The position numbers and the translations under genes are program-made. DNA of 54,530 nucleotides from the NCBI GenBank assembly GCA_023662875.1, contig JAMPIG010000001.1:164388-218917 (forward strand), in the 5' to 3' direction. Below, piece after piece: positions 9,014 to 16,375 of the stretch. Source of the stretch: Roseburia sp. GTDB taxonomy: Bacteria; Bacillota; Clostridia; Lachnospirales; Lachnospiraceae. Each line of letters opens with the position of its first letter. Position 1 is the stretch's first letter. The notes beneath the pieces are model-generated. The model was given only the letters and a program-made list of their open reading frames with translations, was not told the DNA's origin and searched no databases.

Positions 9014-10000
9014 TTAATACAGTGTGGCGTACATAACGGCCTTGATCGTATGCATCCGGTTTTCCGCCTCCTCGAACACCAGGGATCGATCCGATTCAAA
9101 GACCTCGTCCGTAACCTCCATCTCCGTAATCCCAAACCGCTCTCCCATCTGCGCGCCGATCTTTGTCTTCAAATCATGAAAGGCAGGAAGACAATGCATG
9201 AAAACAGCTTTTTCTCCCGCATTCTTCATCACGACAGCGTTGACCTGATAAGGGGAAAGCTCCCGGATCCGCTCCGCCCAGACCTCATCCGGCTCTCCCA
9301 TGGATACCCAGACGTCCGTATAAATCACGTCGGCATCCTTCGTCCCTTCCGCCGCGCTCTCCGTCAAAGTAATACTGCCGCCGCTTTCCGCCGCAAGGGC
9401 GCGGCACCGCCTGACCAGTTCTTCGTCCGGAAAATATTTCTCCGTCGTACAGGCCACAAAATGCATCCCCATTTTCGCGCAGACCACCATCAGGGAATTG
9501 CCCATGTTGTACCGGGCGTCTCCCATATAGGTCAGCCGGATGCCCTTCAGATACCCGAAATGCTCCCGAATCGTCAGCAGGTCCGCCAGCATCTGCGTCG
9601 GATGAAATTCGTTCGTCAAACCGTTCCAGACCGGAACCTTCGCATACTCCGCCAGCTCTTCGACGATCTCCTGACCGAAACCGCGGTACTCAATCCCGTC
9701 GAACATGCCGGAGAGAACCCGCGCCGTATCCGCGATGCTCTCCTTTTTTCCGATCTGAGAGCCGACGGGATCCAGATAAGTGGTTCCCATCCCCAGGTCA
9801 TGAGCCGCCACCTCAAAGGCGCACCGGGTACGCGTACTCGTCTTCTCAAAAATCAGCGCCACATTCTTTCCCCGCAGAACGTCCACAGGAATCCCCCGCT
9901 TCTTTTTTTCCTTCAGCTCCGCCGCCATATCCAGCAGATATACGATCTCCTCCTGCGTATAATCCAACAGCTTTAAAAAATCCCGTCCTTTTAAATTCAT
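9014..10000 (-). CDS. argF: Ornithine carbamoyltransferase
   Basis: Forms citrulline from ornithine and carbamoyl phosphate. The carbamoyl-phosphate motif STRTR is at residues 55-59, with [22 protein letters not shown] for ornithine, and a C-terminal RMHTIKAVM helix. The 328-residue length is normal. The sequence resembles the long E. coli ArgF/ArcB type, so an anabolic (arginine synthesis) or catabolic (arginine deiminase) role cannot be separated by sequence; no arcA or arcC and no other arg gene is in the window. Its leader shares 26 bases with that of the radical SAM gene at 28195. Confidence 0.95.
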   Translation of the reverse strand: MNLKGRDFLKLLDYTQEEIVYLLDMAAELKEKKKRGIPVDVLRGKNVALIFEKTSTRTRCAFEVAAHDLGMGTTYLDPVGSQIGKKESIADTARVLSGMFDGIEYRGFGQEIVEELAEYAKVPVWNGLTNEFHPTQMLADLLTIREHFGYLKGIRLTYMGDARYNMGNSLMVVCAKMGMHFVACTTEKYFPDEELVRRCRALAAESGGSITLTESAAEGTKDADVIYTDVWVSMGEPDEVWAERIRELSPYQVNAVVMKNAGEKAVFMHCLPAFHDLKTKIGAQMGERFGITEMEVTDEVFESDRSLVFEEAENRMHTIKAVMYATLY

Positions 10001-10062
10001 ATTTATACCCCTTTGCGCGCTCTGGCGCGCATACCAATCAATAATACCTGCTCACCTTATAA

Positions 10063-10082
10063 GAGGGTGCGTAAACACCCTC
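10063..10082 (-). terminator. Hairpin in the argF-SPFH gap
   Basis: GAGGGTG and CACCCTC form a perfect 7-bp stem with a six-base loop. It lies about 220 bases beyond the stop of the SPFH gene and 60 bases before argF on the same strand. No strong U-run follows on the minus strand, so it may be a weak terminator or part of the argF leader. Confidence 0.45.
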
Positions 10083-10094
10083 TTTGCTTTCTCT

Positions 10095-10120
10095 GGCTAC
10101 GACGAAGTTTCCTATAGAAC
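10095..10120. repeat. Copy 2 of the GACGAACTTTCCTAT dispersed repeat
   Basis: GGCTACGACGAAGTTTCCTAT matches the 44641 copy closely (GAGACGAACTTTCCTAT) and the 7781 copy more loosely. It is joined on its right to a copy of the palindromic TTATTC-GACAA family. Together they fill much of the 303-base gap between argF and the SPFH gene; no gene is seen there. Confidence 0.45.
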
Positions 10121-10162
10121 CATAAAATCCACTCTTCGCAAAATTCTACTGTCAGGAATAAA
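10121..10162 (-). repeat. Palindromic intergenic repeat, TTATTC-GACAA family, copy A
   Basis: Read on the minus strand: TTATTCCTGACAGTAGAAT, then TTGCGAAGAG, then a GGATTTTATGG right arm. The left end and the GCGAAG centre match copies at 27791, 30426 and 38081; the right arm is more diverged. Intergenic. Confidence 0.55.
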
Positions 10163-10303
10163 AGAAAATGAAGCCCCAGACAACCGCCTGCGGCATTCAT
10201 TCTCCTTATTTTTTATCCTTTCATTTGCCGATGCAACTCAGGTCTGGACGCCTCCAGCCTGCGCCGTCCGGGCTTCGCCCGCGTTTTATCGGATGACACG
10301 TCC

Positions 10304-11227
10304 TTATTTTGCAGCGTTTCCCGCTTCCTTCCACGCCGTAGCGAGACTTGCGATCCCCTGCAGCTCGGAGGGAAGAAGAATCGTATTCGCCTTGCCGTCA
10401 GCCACCTTTTCAAAGGCCTCCAGACTCTTGATCTTCAGAACCGCTTCATCCGCTCCCGCTTCCTTCAGCATCCGGATACCGTCCGCGTTCGCCTGCTGCA
10501 CCTTCAGGATTGCCTCAGCCTCACCTTCCGCCTCGCGGATCATTTTCTCCTTTTCGGCCTCCGCACGCAGGATTGCGGACTGCTTGTCAGCCTCTGCGCG
10601 GAGAATTGCGGATTCCTTAGCGCCCTCCGCCTCCAGAATCTTCGCCTTCTTCTCACCTTCCGCACGGGTTACGGCCTCACGCCTCTCACGCTCCGCCTTC
10701 ATCTGCTTCTCCATGGCGTTCTGGATTTCCGCGGGAGGAATGATATTCTTCAGCTCGACACGGTTCACCTTGATCCCCCAGGGATCGGTAGCGATATCCA
10801 GCGCCGCCCGCATCTTCGTATTGATCGTCTCACGGCTGGTCAGGGTCTGATCCAGCTCCAGATCGCCGATAATGTTACGCAGGGTCGTCGCCGTCAGGTT
10901 TTCAATCGCCATCATCGGATTCTCCACACCGTAGGTAAACAGCTTCGGATCCGTGATCTGATAGAATACGACGGTATCAATCCGCATCGTAACGTTATCC
11001 TTTGTGATAACCGGCTGAGGCGGGAAATCCGCCACCTGCTCCTTCAGGTTTACCCTTCTCGCCACCTTATCCAGAAAAGGAGCCTTTACATGAAAGCCCA
11101 CCGACCAGGTTCCCTGATAAGCGCCCAGACGCTCGATCACATATGCCTGCGCCTGCGGAACAATCTTAAAGCAGGAGACAAGGATTCCCAGAACAATGAC
11201 TACCAGCACTAAAACAATCCATCCCAT
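10304..11227 (-). CDS. SPFH/stomatin-family membrane protein, QmcA-like
   Basis: A 307-residue membrane-anchored protein. One N-terminal hydrophobic helix (about residues 2-20) is followed by an SPFH/prohibitin domain (FKIVPQAQAYVIERLGAYQ to KNIIPPAEIQNAM) and a long Ala/Glu/Arg coiled coil (EAEGAKESAILRAEADK) that drives oligomer formation. Such proteins form large rings in membrane microdomains and act with NfeD proteins. Its partner is directly upstream, 71 bases away, so the pair forms one operon. The role of the pair (membrane fluidity, protein quality control) is known only in general terms. AGAGG precedes the ATG. Confidence 0.9.
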   Translation of the reverse strand: MGWIVLVLVVIVLGILVSCFKIVPQAQAYVIERLGAYQGTWSVGFHVKAPFLDKVARRVNLKEQVADFPPQPVITKDNVTMRIDTVVFYQITDPKLFTYGVENPMMAIENLTATTLRNIIGDLELDQTLTSRETINTKMRAALDIATDPWGIKVNRVELKNIIPPAEIQNAMEKQMKAERERREAVTRAEGEKKAKILEAEGAKESAILRAEADKQSAILRAEAEKEKMIREAEGEAEAILKVQQANADGIRMLKEAGADEAVLKIKSLEAFEKVADGKANTILLPSELQGIASLATAWKEAGNAAK

Positions 11228-11298
11228 TTTTACCTCTTTCCGAACCGCCCTCCCGGCAGTCCCTTTTTCAATATTTATGTCATCTCGGGGCGCAGACG

Positions 11299-11832
11299 CT
11301 ATTTCTGCTCCGCCTCCCGGGACTCCATCTCCTCAATCTGCGAAACGCTCATCGGCTCCGGAATCCGTTCCGCCTGCGGATTCAGCCTCTGCATCTGTTC
11401 GTCCGGCTTCACAATCAGCTTTACCCCGCTGACGGAAACCACATTCACCACGCTTCCCACCGGAATCCGAAGCTTCTCGTTCGCGCTGCGGGCGCTCCAT
11501 TCCTGACCGCTCAGCGTTACCTGACCGATCCCCTGAAGGTTATCGATCTCGCCGGTAACTACCGCCTGACGCCCTACCATGCTCTCCACATTAGTCTTTA
11601 CCCGGTCTCTGTTAAAATACTTGACCGCCACAGGCCTTGTAAAGAACAGGAGAAGCAGGGAAACCAGGGCAAACAATATGATCTGCAGCCACAGCGGCGC
11701 GCCCAGCAGGGTCGCCAGAATCGCCACCAGGGCACCTCCCGCAAACCAGATCGTCGTGAGCCCCATGGTCAGCACTTCCACCACAATCGCTATAATCAAC
11801 AATATCAGCCAGAATATCATTGTCTCAGTCAT
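11299..11832 (-). CDS. NfeD-like membrane protein
   Basis: A 177-residue protein with two to three N-terminal hydrophobic helices (FWLILLIIAIVVEVLTMGLT and LQIILFALVSLLLLFF regions), followed by an OB-fold domain (MVGRQAVVTGEIDNLQGIGQV, SVVNVVSVSGVKLIV) of the NfeD C-terminal type and a charged tail. NfeD proteins of this short class pair with SPFH proteins, and the SPFH gene follows directly. It is the first gene of the pair, behind a good promoter. GGGGAGGG lies just before the ATG. Confidence 0.88.
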   Translation of the reverse strand: MTETMIFWLILLIIAIVVEVLTMGLTTIWFAGGALVAILATLLGAPLWLQIILFALVSLLLLFFTRPVAVKYFNRDRVKTNVESMVGRQAVVTGEIDNLQGIGQVTLSGQEWSARSANEKLRIPVGSVVNVVSVSGVKLIVKPDEQMQRLNPQAERIPEPMSVSQIEEMESREAEQK

Positions 11833-11887
11833 AATGCATCCCTCCCCTTCGTTTCATGATAGTATTTACTTTGATTTTATTATCCTC

Positions 11888-11916
11888 ATTATATCCCAAA
11901 TTTCTCTCACAGGCAA
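11888..11916 (-). promoter_or_regulatory. Promoter of the NfeD-SPFH pair
   Basis: On the minus strand TTGCCT is followed by 17 bases and a consensus TATAAT, about 55 bases upstream of the NfeD start codon. Spacing is ideal and the -35 matches in four of six positions. Confidence 0.75.
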
Positions 11917-11966
11917 TCTGTTTCTTTGCACGGTAGACAAATATATCGTGCAAAAAGACCTGTTTT

Positions 11967-12011
11967 TTAAAAAAGGCGGGACGACGCAGCCTATAGCAAC
12001 GTCTTCCCGTC
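11967..12011 (-). terminator. Rho-independent terminator after the SleB-like gene
   Basis: On the minus strand a GC-rich stem (GACGGGAAGACG with CGTCGTCCCGCC) is followed by TTTTTT. It lies about 160 bases past the hydrolase stop and upstream of the NfeD promoter, so it separates the two units. The remaining bases of the 342-base gap hold no supported gene. Confidence 0.75.
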
Positions 12012-12174
12012 TTTCCCTTATGAAACACTTTTCTTCCTATCGTATCAGCCGACACCTGCCGATTCGCAGATCCCATCGTTTCTACGGAATCTATCGTTCT
12101 CGAAAGACCGAAAGATCTTCTCCGCTTTCTTCAGCATAAAATCTCCCTGTGCCCGTCCGGCTACGCCGCAATTC

Positions 12175-13251
12175 TCAATAGAACACATGATGGCCGATTA
12201 CCAGGCCCTCGCGCCCGTTGTTCCGGCGGAAATGCGTCAGATCGCCTACATTGGATACGCCCGAAAGCACTTCCTCCGCCGCCTGCTTACAGCTATCCTT
12301 GATCTTTCCGGACTCCAGCACCCTGTTCACCTTTCCGCTCATAGCGGGAGTAAACTGCCCGGACGCATAGATTACCCCGTGTATGCTGTCCGGATACGCG
12401 CCGCTTCTCACGCGGTTCATGACTACCGCGCCCACCGCTACCTGTCCTTCATACGGTTCTCCGCCTGCCTCACACTGAATCAAAGCCGCCAGCAGCAACG
12501 TGGTATCCACATCCGTCGTATACTCGCCGTAGTTCACATGCCGCTTCGCCTCACGCTCCGCCTCTTCTCTCGCCTTGATCTCTTCGATCGTCTCCCCGGC
12601 GTCAATCAGAAAGTCCAGCGTTACATACTCCCCCGACACATAGCCGTCCAGGCCGTCGTAGTCAATACAGACCCAGCCGCTTTCCTCGTCATTGCTAAGC
12701 ACCTCGACAATCTCGCCCTTTGGCAGCAGTCCGTAAACCTCCGCCTCCGTGCTGGGCTCCATCCTTACCCAGAGCGTCTCCTTGCTGATCGTCGCGATCA
12801 TCTTTCCCACATCGTTCGCCATCGCCAGCGCGTCCTCCCCAAACAGCAGGTACTGGTCGGACGCCCAGCCTACGATATTACCCGACTGCAGCTTCGTCCA
12901 GCCGTCCCTGCGATCCAGAATCATCCCGCCGCAGTCCTTGTAAAGCTTTCCGACCTTTTTTGCATCCTCACTGGCATCATTTCTCACGTTCAGCGCCGAC
13001 TTCACATTCGCCATAACCAGCGTCCCCAGAGTCTCCTCCTCTTCCCAAGAATTAATATTCAGCTCCCGGGACATAACGTCGGATATCGCGGCGGAACTCG
13101 CGGCATCCGGATTCAATAATGAGGCAACTCCTCCCCGCAGCTCCTCCAGATCGCCATCGCCGGCCTGAACAGCCATACCTGCCCCGAAAACCAGGAAAAG
13201 GAAAAGAAAGATTCCCGGCATAACGGCAGGCAGTTGTCTGCTTCTTGCCAT
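12175..13251 (-). CDS. Secreted cell-wall hydrolase, SH3 domains plus SleB-like domain
   Basis: A 358-residue exported peptidoglycan hydrolase. An N-terminal signal peptide (ARSRQ, then PGIFLFLFLVFGAGMAVQA) is followed by two bacterial SH3 domains (about 85-140, NVRNDASEDAKKVGKLYK; and 148-205, LWVRMEPSTEAEVYGLLPKG), a charged linker, and a C-terminal Hydrolase_2/SleB domain (AALIQCEAGGEPYEGQVAV, VVMNRVRSGAYPD, THFRRNNGREG, IGHHVFY). The Glu in QCEAGGE is the expected catalytic residue of the lytic transglycosylase-like fold. Spore-cortex SleB is the best known member, but vegetative hydrolases share the domain, and no germination gene is nearby. The start has GGAGG eight bases upstream. Confidence 0.9.
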   Translation of the reverse strand: MARSRQLPAVMPGIFLFLFLVFGAGMAVQAGDGDLEELRGGVASLLNPDAASSAAISDVMSRELNINSWEEEETLGTLVMANVKSALNVRNDASEDAKKVGKLYKDCGGMILDRRDGWTKLQSGNIVGWASDQYLLFGEDALAMANDVGKMIATISKETLWVRMEPSTEAEVYGLLPKGEIVEVLSNDEESGWVCIDYDGLDGYVSGEYVTLDFLIDAGETIEEIKAREEAEREAKRHVNYGEYTTDVDTTLLLAALIQCEAGGEPYEGQVAVGAVVMNRVRSGAYPDSIHGVIYASGQFTPAMSGKVNRVLESGKIKDSCKQAAEEVLSGVSNVGDLTHFRRNNGREGLVIGHHVFY

Positions 13252-13341
13252 TTTATTTACCTCCGAACAAACTTAGTCTATGGAAATTATTCCATTCTCT
13301 TCATAAATATATTACAAAGTTATTAAATTTGTTACGAAAGT

Positions 13342-13370
13342 ATCATAACAGACATTAAAATTTTTGTCAA
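13342..13370 (-). promoter_or_regulatory. Promoter of the SleB-like hydrolase gene
   Basis: On the minus strand TTGACA, 17 bases, TATGAT: near-consensus sigma-A, about 90 bases before the start codon in an AT-rich leader. A housekeeping promoter argues for vegetative rather than strictly sporulation-specific expression. Confidence 0.8.
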
Positions 13371-13414
13371 GCTTTTCAGAGCCAACCATAGCGCCTACGC
13401 AATACTTCTTCCGC

Positions 13415-14233
13415 TTACTTCCCGCCATCTGTCTCCGCCATCTCCCTCGACCTCCGGACACATGCCGCCACAGCATCCATCACGCTTCCCCGGAAGCCTC
13501 TCTCCTCCAGTACCCTTACCGCCTCGATCGTCGTTCCGCCCGGCGAGCATACCATATCCTTCAGCTCCCCCGGATGCAGCCCTGTCTCCAGAACCATCCT
13601 CGCGCTCCCCAGCACCGCCTGGGCGGCGAACTCATAAGCCAGCTTACGCGGCATTCCCGCTGCAACAGCCCCGTCCGCCATCGCTTCAATAAACAGGAAT
13701 ACATAGGCGGGAGCGCTTCCGCTGACCCCCACTACCGCGTCCATCAGTCTCTCCGGGACAACGCTCGCCTTGCCGAAGGCTTCCATCAGCCGGACTACCG
13801 TCCCAAGCTCCTCCTCCGATACATCCTCTCCGCCGCAGACCCCGGTACATCCCTCCGACACCAGCGCCGGAGTATTCGGCATACAGCGCACGATTCGAAG
13901 CTCCGGGCGCTTAAACTCCCCTCGGAGATCCGCCAGGGTCTTTCCGGCGGCTATGCTTACCACCAGGGTTTCTGCCCTGACCGAATCCCTGATTTCCCGA
14001 ATTACCTCCGAAAGAAACACCGGCTTTACCGCCAGAAAGAGGACGTCCGCCTCCTCCGCCACGGCTTTATTGTCAATAGCGACCGTTATTTTAAACTCTC
14101 GGCCAACTTTTTCCCGTGTTTCCGCCGTTTTCGCCGAACCGATGATATCCTCCGGTCTCATCAGTCCCTTTTTCAGAATTCCACCGATCATGGCCGAGGC
14201 CATATTCCCCAAACCGATAAATCCCAGTTTCAT
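13415..14233 (-). CDS. proC: Pyrroline-5-carboxylate reductase
   Basis: Last step of proline synthesis, NAD(P)H-dependent. The Rossmann start is LGFIGLGNMASAMIGGILKKG; the C-terminal dimer domain has the signature around LKDMVCSPGGTTIEAVRVLEERGFRG. The length of 272 residues is normal. Two in-frame ATGs lie at the start; GGGAGG directly abuts the first but is six bases from the second, so the second (MKLGFIG) is chosen. It is the only proline gene here. The gap to the TrmH gene on its right is about 70 bases. Confidence 0.96.
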   Translation of the reverse strand: MKLGFIGLGNMASAMIGGILKKGLMRPEDIIGSAKTAETREKVGREFKITVAIDNKAVAEEADVLFLAVKPVFLSEVIREIRDSVRAETLVVSIAAGKTLADLRGEFKRPELRIVRCMPNTPALVSEGCTGVCGGEDVSEEELGTVVRLMEAFGKASVVPERLMDAVVGVSGSAPAYVFLFIEAMADGAVAAGMPRKLAYEFAAQAVLGSARMVLETGLHPGELKDMVCSPGGTTIEAVRVLEERGFRGSVMDAVAACVRRSREMAETDGGK

Positions 14234-14303
14234 TTTCATCCTCCCTGCCCGATTTTTCTCGTTTCTTTCGATATGTACCCTCTTGGTGCCTTAGAAATTC
14301 TTC

Positions 14304-15089
14304 TCACGCCCTCCTCTGTCTCTGGGCCTCATAAAAAAGCAGAGAGGCGGCGACCGCCGCGTTCAGCGACTCTACCTTTCCCTCCATGGGAATCTTCAGA
14401 TATTCTTCTGCCAGCTCCGCCGTCTCCCGGCTTAAGCCGCCGCCTTCGTTTCCGATCAGGAAGGCCGTTCCCCCGCGGAACGAAAAGCTGTCGTAATACC
14501 GCTTCCCCTCCAGATGCGCCGCATAGGTACGAATCCCCTTTTTCTGAAGACTCCGAATCGTATCCTGTAAATCCTCCACATAGAGAAACGGAACCCGGAA
14601 AATGGAACCCATCGTAGCCCGAATCGTCTTGGGATTAAAGATATCAACCGTTTTTTTGCTCATTATAACACCAGTTATTCCGGCTCCCTCTCCGGTTCGC
14701 AGGATAGTTCCCAGATTTCCCGGATCCTGGATATTTTCCAAAACCGCAAGAAGGGGAGCATCCCCTGACAACAGCCGTTCCAGACTATATTGCGGCTGCC
14801 TGAGGACGCAAAGGATTCCCTGGGGCGTCCTGGTATCCGACATTTTCGAAAAAATATCATCCGTTACCGTTTCGTACCCCAGGTTGTCCAGCTTATCCCT
14901 GACAGCATAACAGTCGTTTTTCTCCAGCGCGCCCTGAGATACATAGACCTCCCTGACCATTTCCGCCGGGGCCTCCTCGAACAGCTTAAAGCCCTCCGTC
15001 AGAAAGACTCCCGCCTCCCGGCGCTCCTTCGCCTTTTGCTGCCACCGCACGATCTGTCTGACTTTTTGGTTCGCGCTGCTGGTAATCAT
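14304..15089 (-). CDS. TrmH/SpoU-family RNA 2'-O-methyltransferase
   Basis: A SPOUT-fold methyltransferase that methylates ribose 2'-OH in rRNA or tRNA using S-adenosylmethionine. The N-terminal substrate-binding domain starts TSSANQKVRQIVRW; the C-terminal knot has the three family motifs: ENIQDPGNLGTILRTGEGAG, FLIGNEGGGL, and IPMEGKVESLNAAVAASLL. The 261-residue start at MITSSA is set by AAGGAGGAG just upstream; the longer open frame is discarded. The protein resembles the TsnR/RlmB-like branch, but the target base cannot be read from sequence. It follows pfkA on the same strand. Confidence 0.93.
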   Translation of the reverse strand: MITSSANQKVRQIVRWQQKAKERREAGVFLTEGFKLFEEAPAEMVREVYVSQGALEKNDCYAVRDKLDNLGYETVTDDIFSKMSDTRTPQGILCVLRQPQYSLERLLSGDAPLLAVLENIQDPGNLGTILRTGEGAGITGVIMSKKTVDIFNPKTIRATMGSIFRVPFLYVEDLQDTIRSLQKKGIRTYAAHLEGKRYYDSFSFRGGTAFLIGNEGGGLSRETAELAEEYLKIPMEGKVESLNAAVAASLLFYEAQRQRRA

Positions 15090-15106
15090 AAGCTCCTCCT
15101 TACCGC

Positions 15107-15142
15107 AAAGGCGGCCTCCCCTTCGGGGCAGCCGCCTTTTTA
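15107..15142. terminator. GC-rich hairpin between pfkA and the methyltransferase gene
   Basis: AAAGGCGGC and GCCGCCTTTTT enclose a second small stem (CCCC-TTCG-GGGG). The poly-T side is on the plus strand, where no gene needs it. On the minus strand the hairpin sits directly before the ribosome site of the methyltransferase gene and could act as an attenuator or a processing site. Confidence 0.5.
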
Positions 15143-15294
15143 TCGAACGAATCTTCTTCGCGCCCCTTCGGCGCGGAAACGCAAAATCAATCGAATGAAC
15201 CCACGTTTTCGGCACGAAACTGCCCGAAATCATCCTGTACGGAAACATTGCCGCAACCGATACGCCAAGCAGAAATCCGGTTTCCGACACGCCG

Positions 15295-16269
15295 TCACAC
15301 CGTCAGCAGCTGCGCCACCTCATACTGATACTCATCGATGCCCTTCTGCATATTCAGCGCCTCTTCAATATCAAAGTCCACGAACTCGCCGTGCTTGTAA
15401 CCCACCACACGATTCGACTTACCCTGCAGCATGATATCTACCGCATAAGCGCCCATGATTGACGCGTAATAACGATCCATCGCCGTGGGATTTCCGCCCC
15501 GCTGCATATAGCCCAGAATCGTCGCCCTGGTCTCGATACCGGTAGCCGCCTCGATTCTTCTGGCCATAGAGGTGGAATGCCCGATTCCCTCCGCGTTGAT
15601 AATAAGGTGATGGGATTTCCCCTTCTTCCGGCTGCCGATAATATGATTTACGATCTCCTGCTCGTTATAGGCGTATTTCTCCGGCAGAAGCACATCCTCC
15701 GCGCCGTTTGCAACGCCGCACCAGAGGGCGATGTAGCCCGCATGACGCCCCATGACCTCTATGATACTGCACCGCTCATGGGAAGAAGAGGTATCCTTTA
15801 CCTTATCGATAGCCTGCATAGCCGTATTGACCGCAGTGTCAAAGCCGATGGTATACTCCGTGCAGGCGATATCCAGATCAATGGTTCCCGGAAGACCGAC
15901 CGTATTGATCCCCATGCGGGCAAGTCCCTGCGCCCCCCGGTAAGACCCGTCTCCGCCGATTACCACGATCCCGTCGATCCCATGGCTTCTGCAGATATCC
16001 GCCGCCTTTTGCTGGTACTCCTCCTTCTTGAACTCCAGACATCTGGCCGTTCCAAGGATCGTACCGCCCCGCTGGATGATGTCGGACACATTCCGCGGCT
16101 CCATGTCTATAATCTCTTCATTGAGCAGGCCCATATAACCTCTCTTGATTCCCTTTACCTTTAAGCCCCTGGAAATCGCGGTACGGACGACGGCCCTGAT
16201 CGCCGCGTTCATTCCCGGCGCGTCTCCTCCGCTTGTCAGAACTCCAATTGTTTTTATTTTTTCTGCCAT
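15295..16269 (-). CDS. pfkA: ATP-dependent 6-phosphofructokinase
   Basis: Commits fructose-6-phosphate to glycolysis. The N-terminal ATP site is GVLTSGGDAPGMNAAIRA; GGDGS marks the ATP-dependent type; the catalytic segment reads GTIDLDIACTEYTIGFDTA; effector and substrate contacts are in SHERCSIIEVMGRHAGYIALW. The usual TIDND motif is TIDLD here, keeping both aspartates. The 324-residue start at MAEKIKT has CAGGAGG upstream. It follows dnaE as in many Firmicutes and has its own promoter in the 106-base gap. Confidence 0.96.
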   Translation of the reverse strand: MAEKIKTIGVLTSGGDAPGMNAAIRAVVRTAISRGLKVKGIKRGYMGLLNEEIIDMEPRNVSDIIQRGGTILGTARCLEFKKEEYQQKAADICRSHGIDGIVVIGGDGSYRGAQGLARMGINTVGLPGTIDLDIACTEYTIGFDTAVNTAMQAIDKVKDTSSSHERCSIIEVMGRHAGYIALWCGVANGAEDVLLPEKYAYNEQEIVNHIIGSRKKGKSHHLIINAEGIGHSTSMARRIEAATGIETRATILGYMQRGGNPTAMDRYYASIMGAYAVDIMLQGKSNRVVGYKHGEFVDFDIEEALNMQKGIDEYQYEVAQLLTV

Positions 16270-16329
16270 GATATACCTCCTGATTCCGGAAACCGGCAAA
16301 AGATTTTATCCTGATTTAGGAACAATCAC

Positions 16330-16358
16330 ATTTTAATCTATTTTTTCCCGTATTTCAA
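16330..16358 (-). promoter_or_regulatory. Promoter of pfkA
   Basis: On the minus strand TTGAAA, 17 bases, TAAAAT, about 60 bases before the pfkA start and right after the dnaE stop. This allows pfkA expression independent of dnaE. Confidence 0.65.
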
Positions 16359-16375
16359 TAGGTTTCCGCGCGCTT

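Noticed and set aside
12045-12137. A 30-residue open frame on minus between the SleB-like gene and its terminator, with GGGAG before the ATG
   Set aside because: Too short, no conservation information, and arginine-rich composition typical of random GC-rich DNA. It could be revisited with ribosome profiling.
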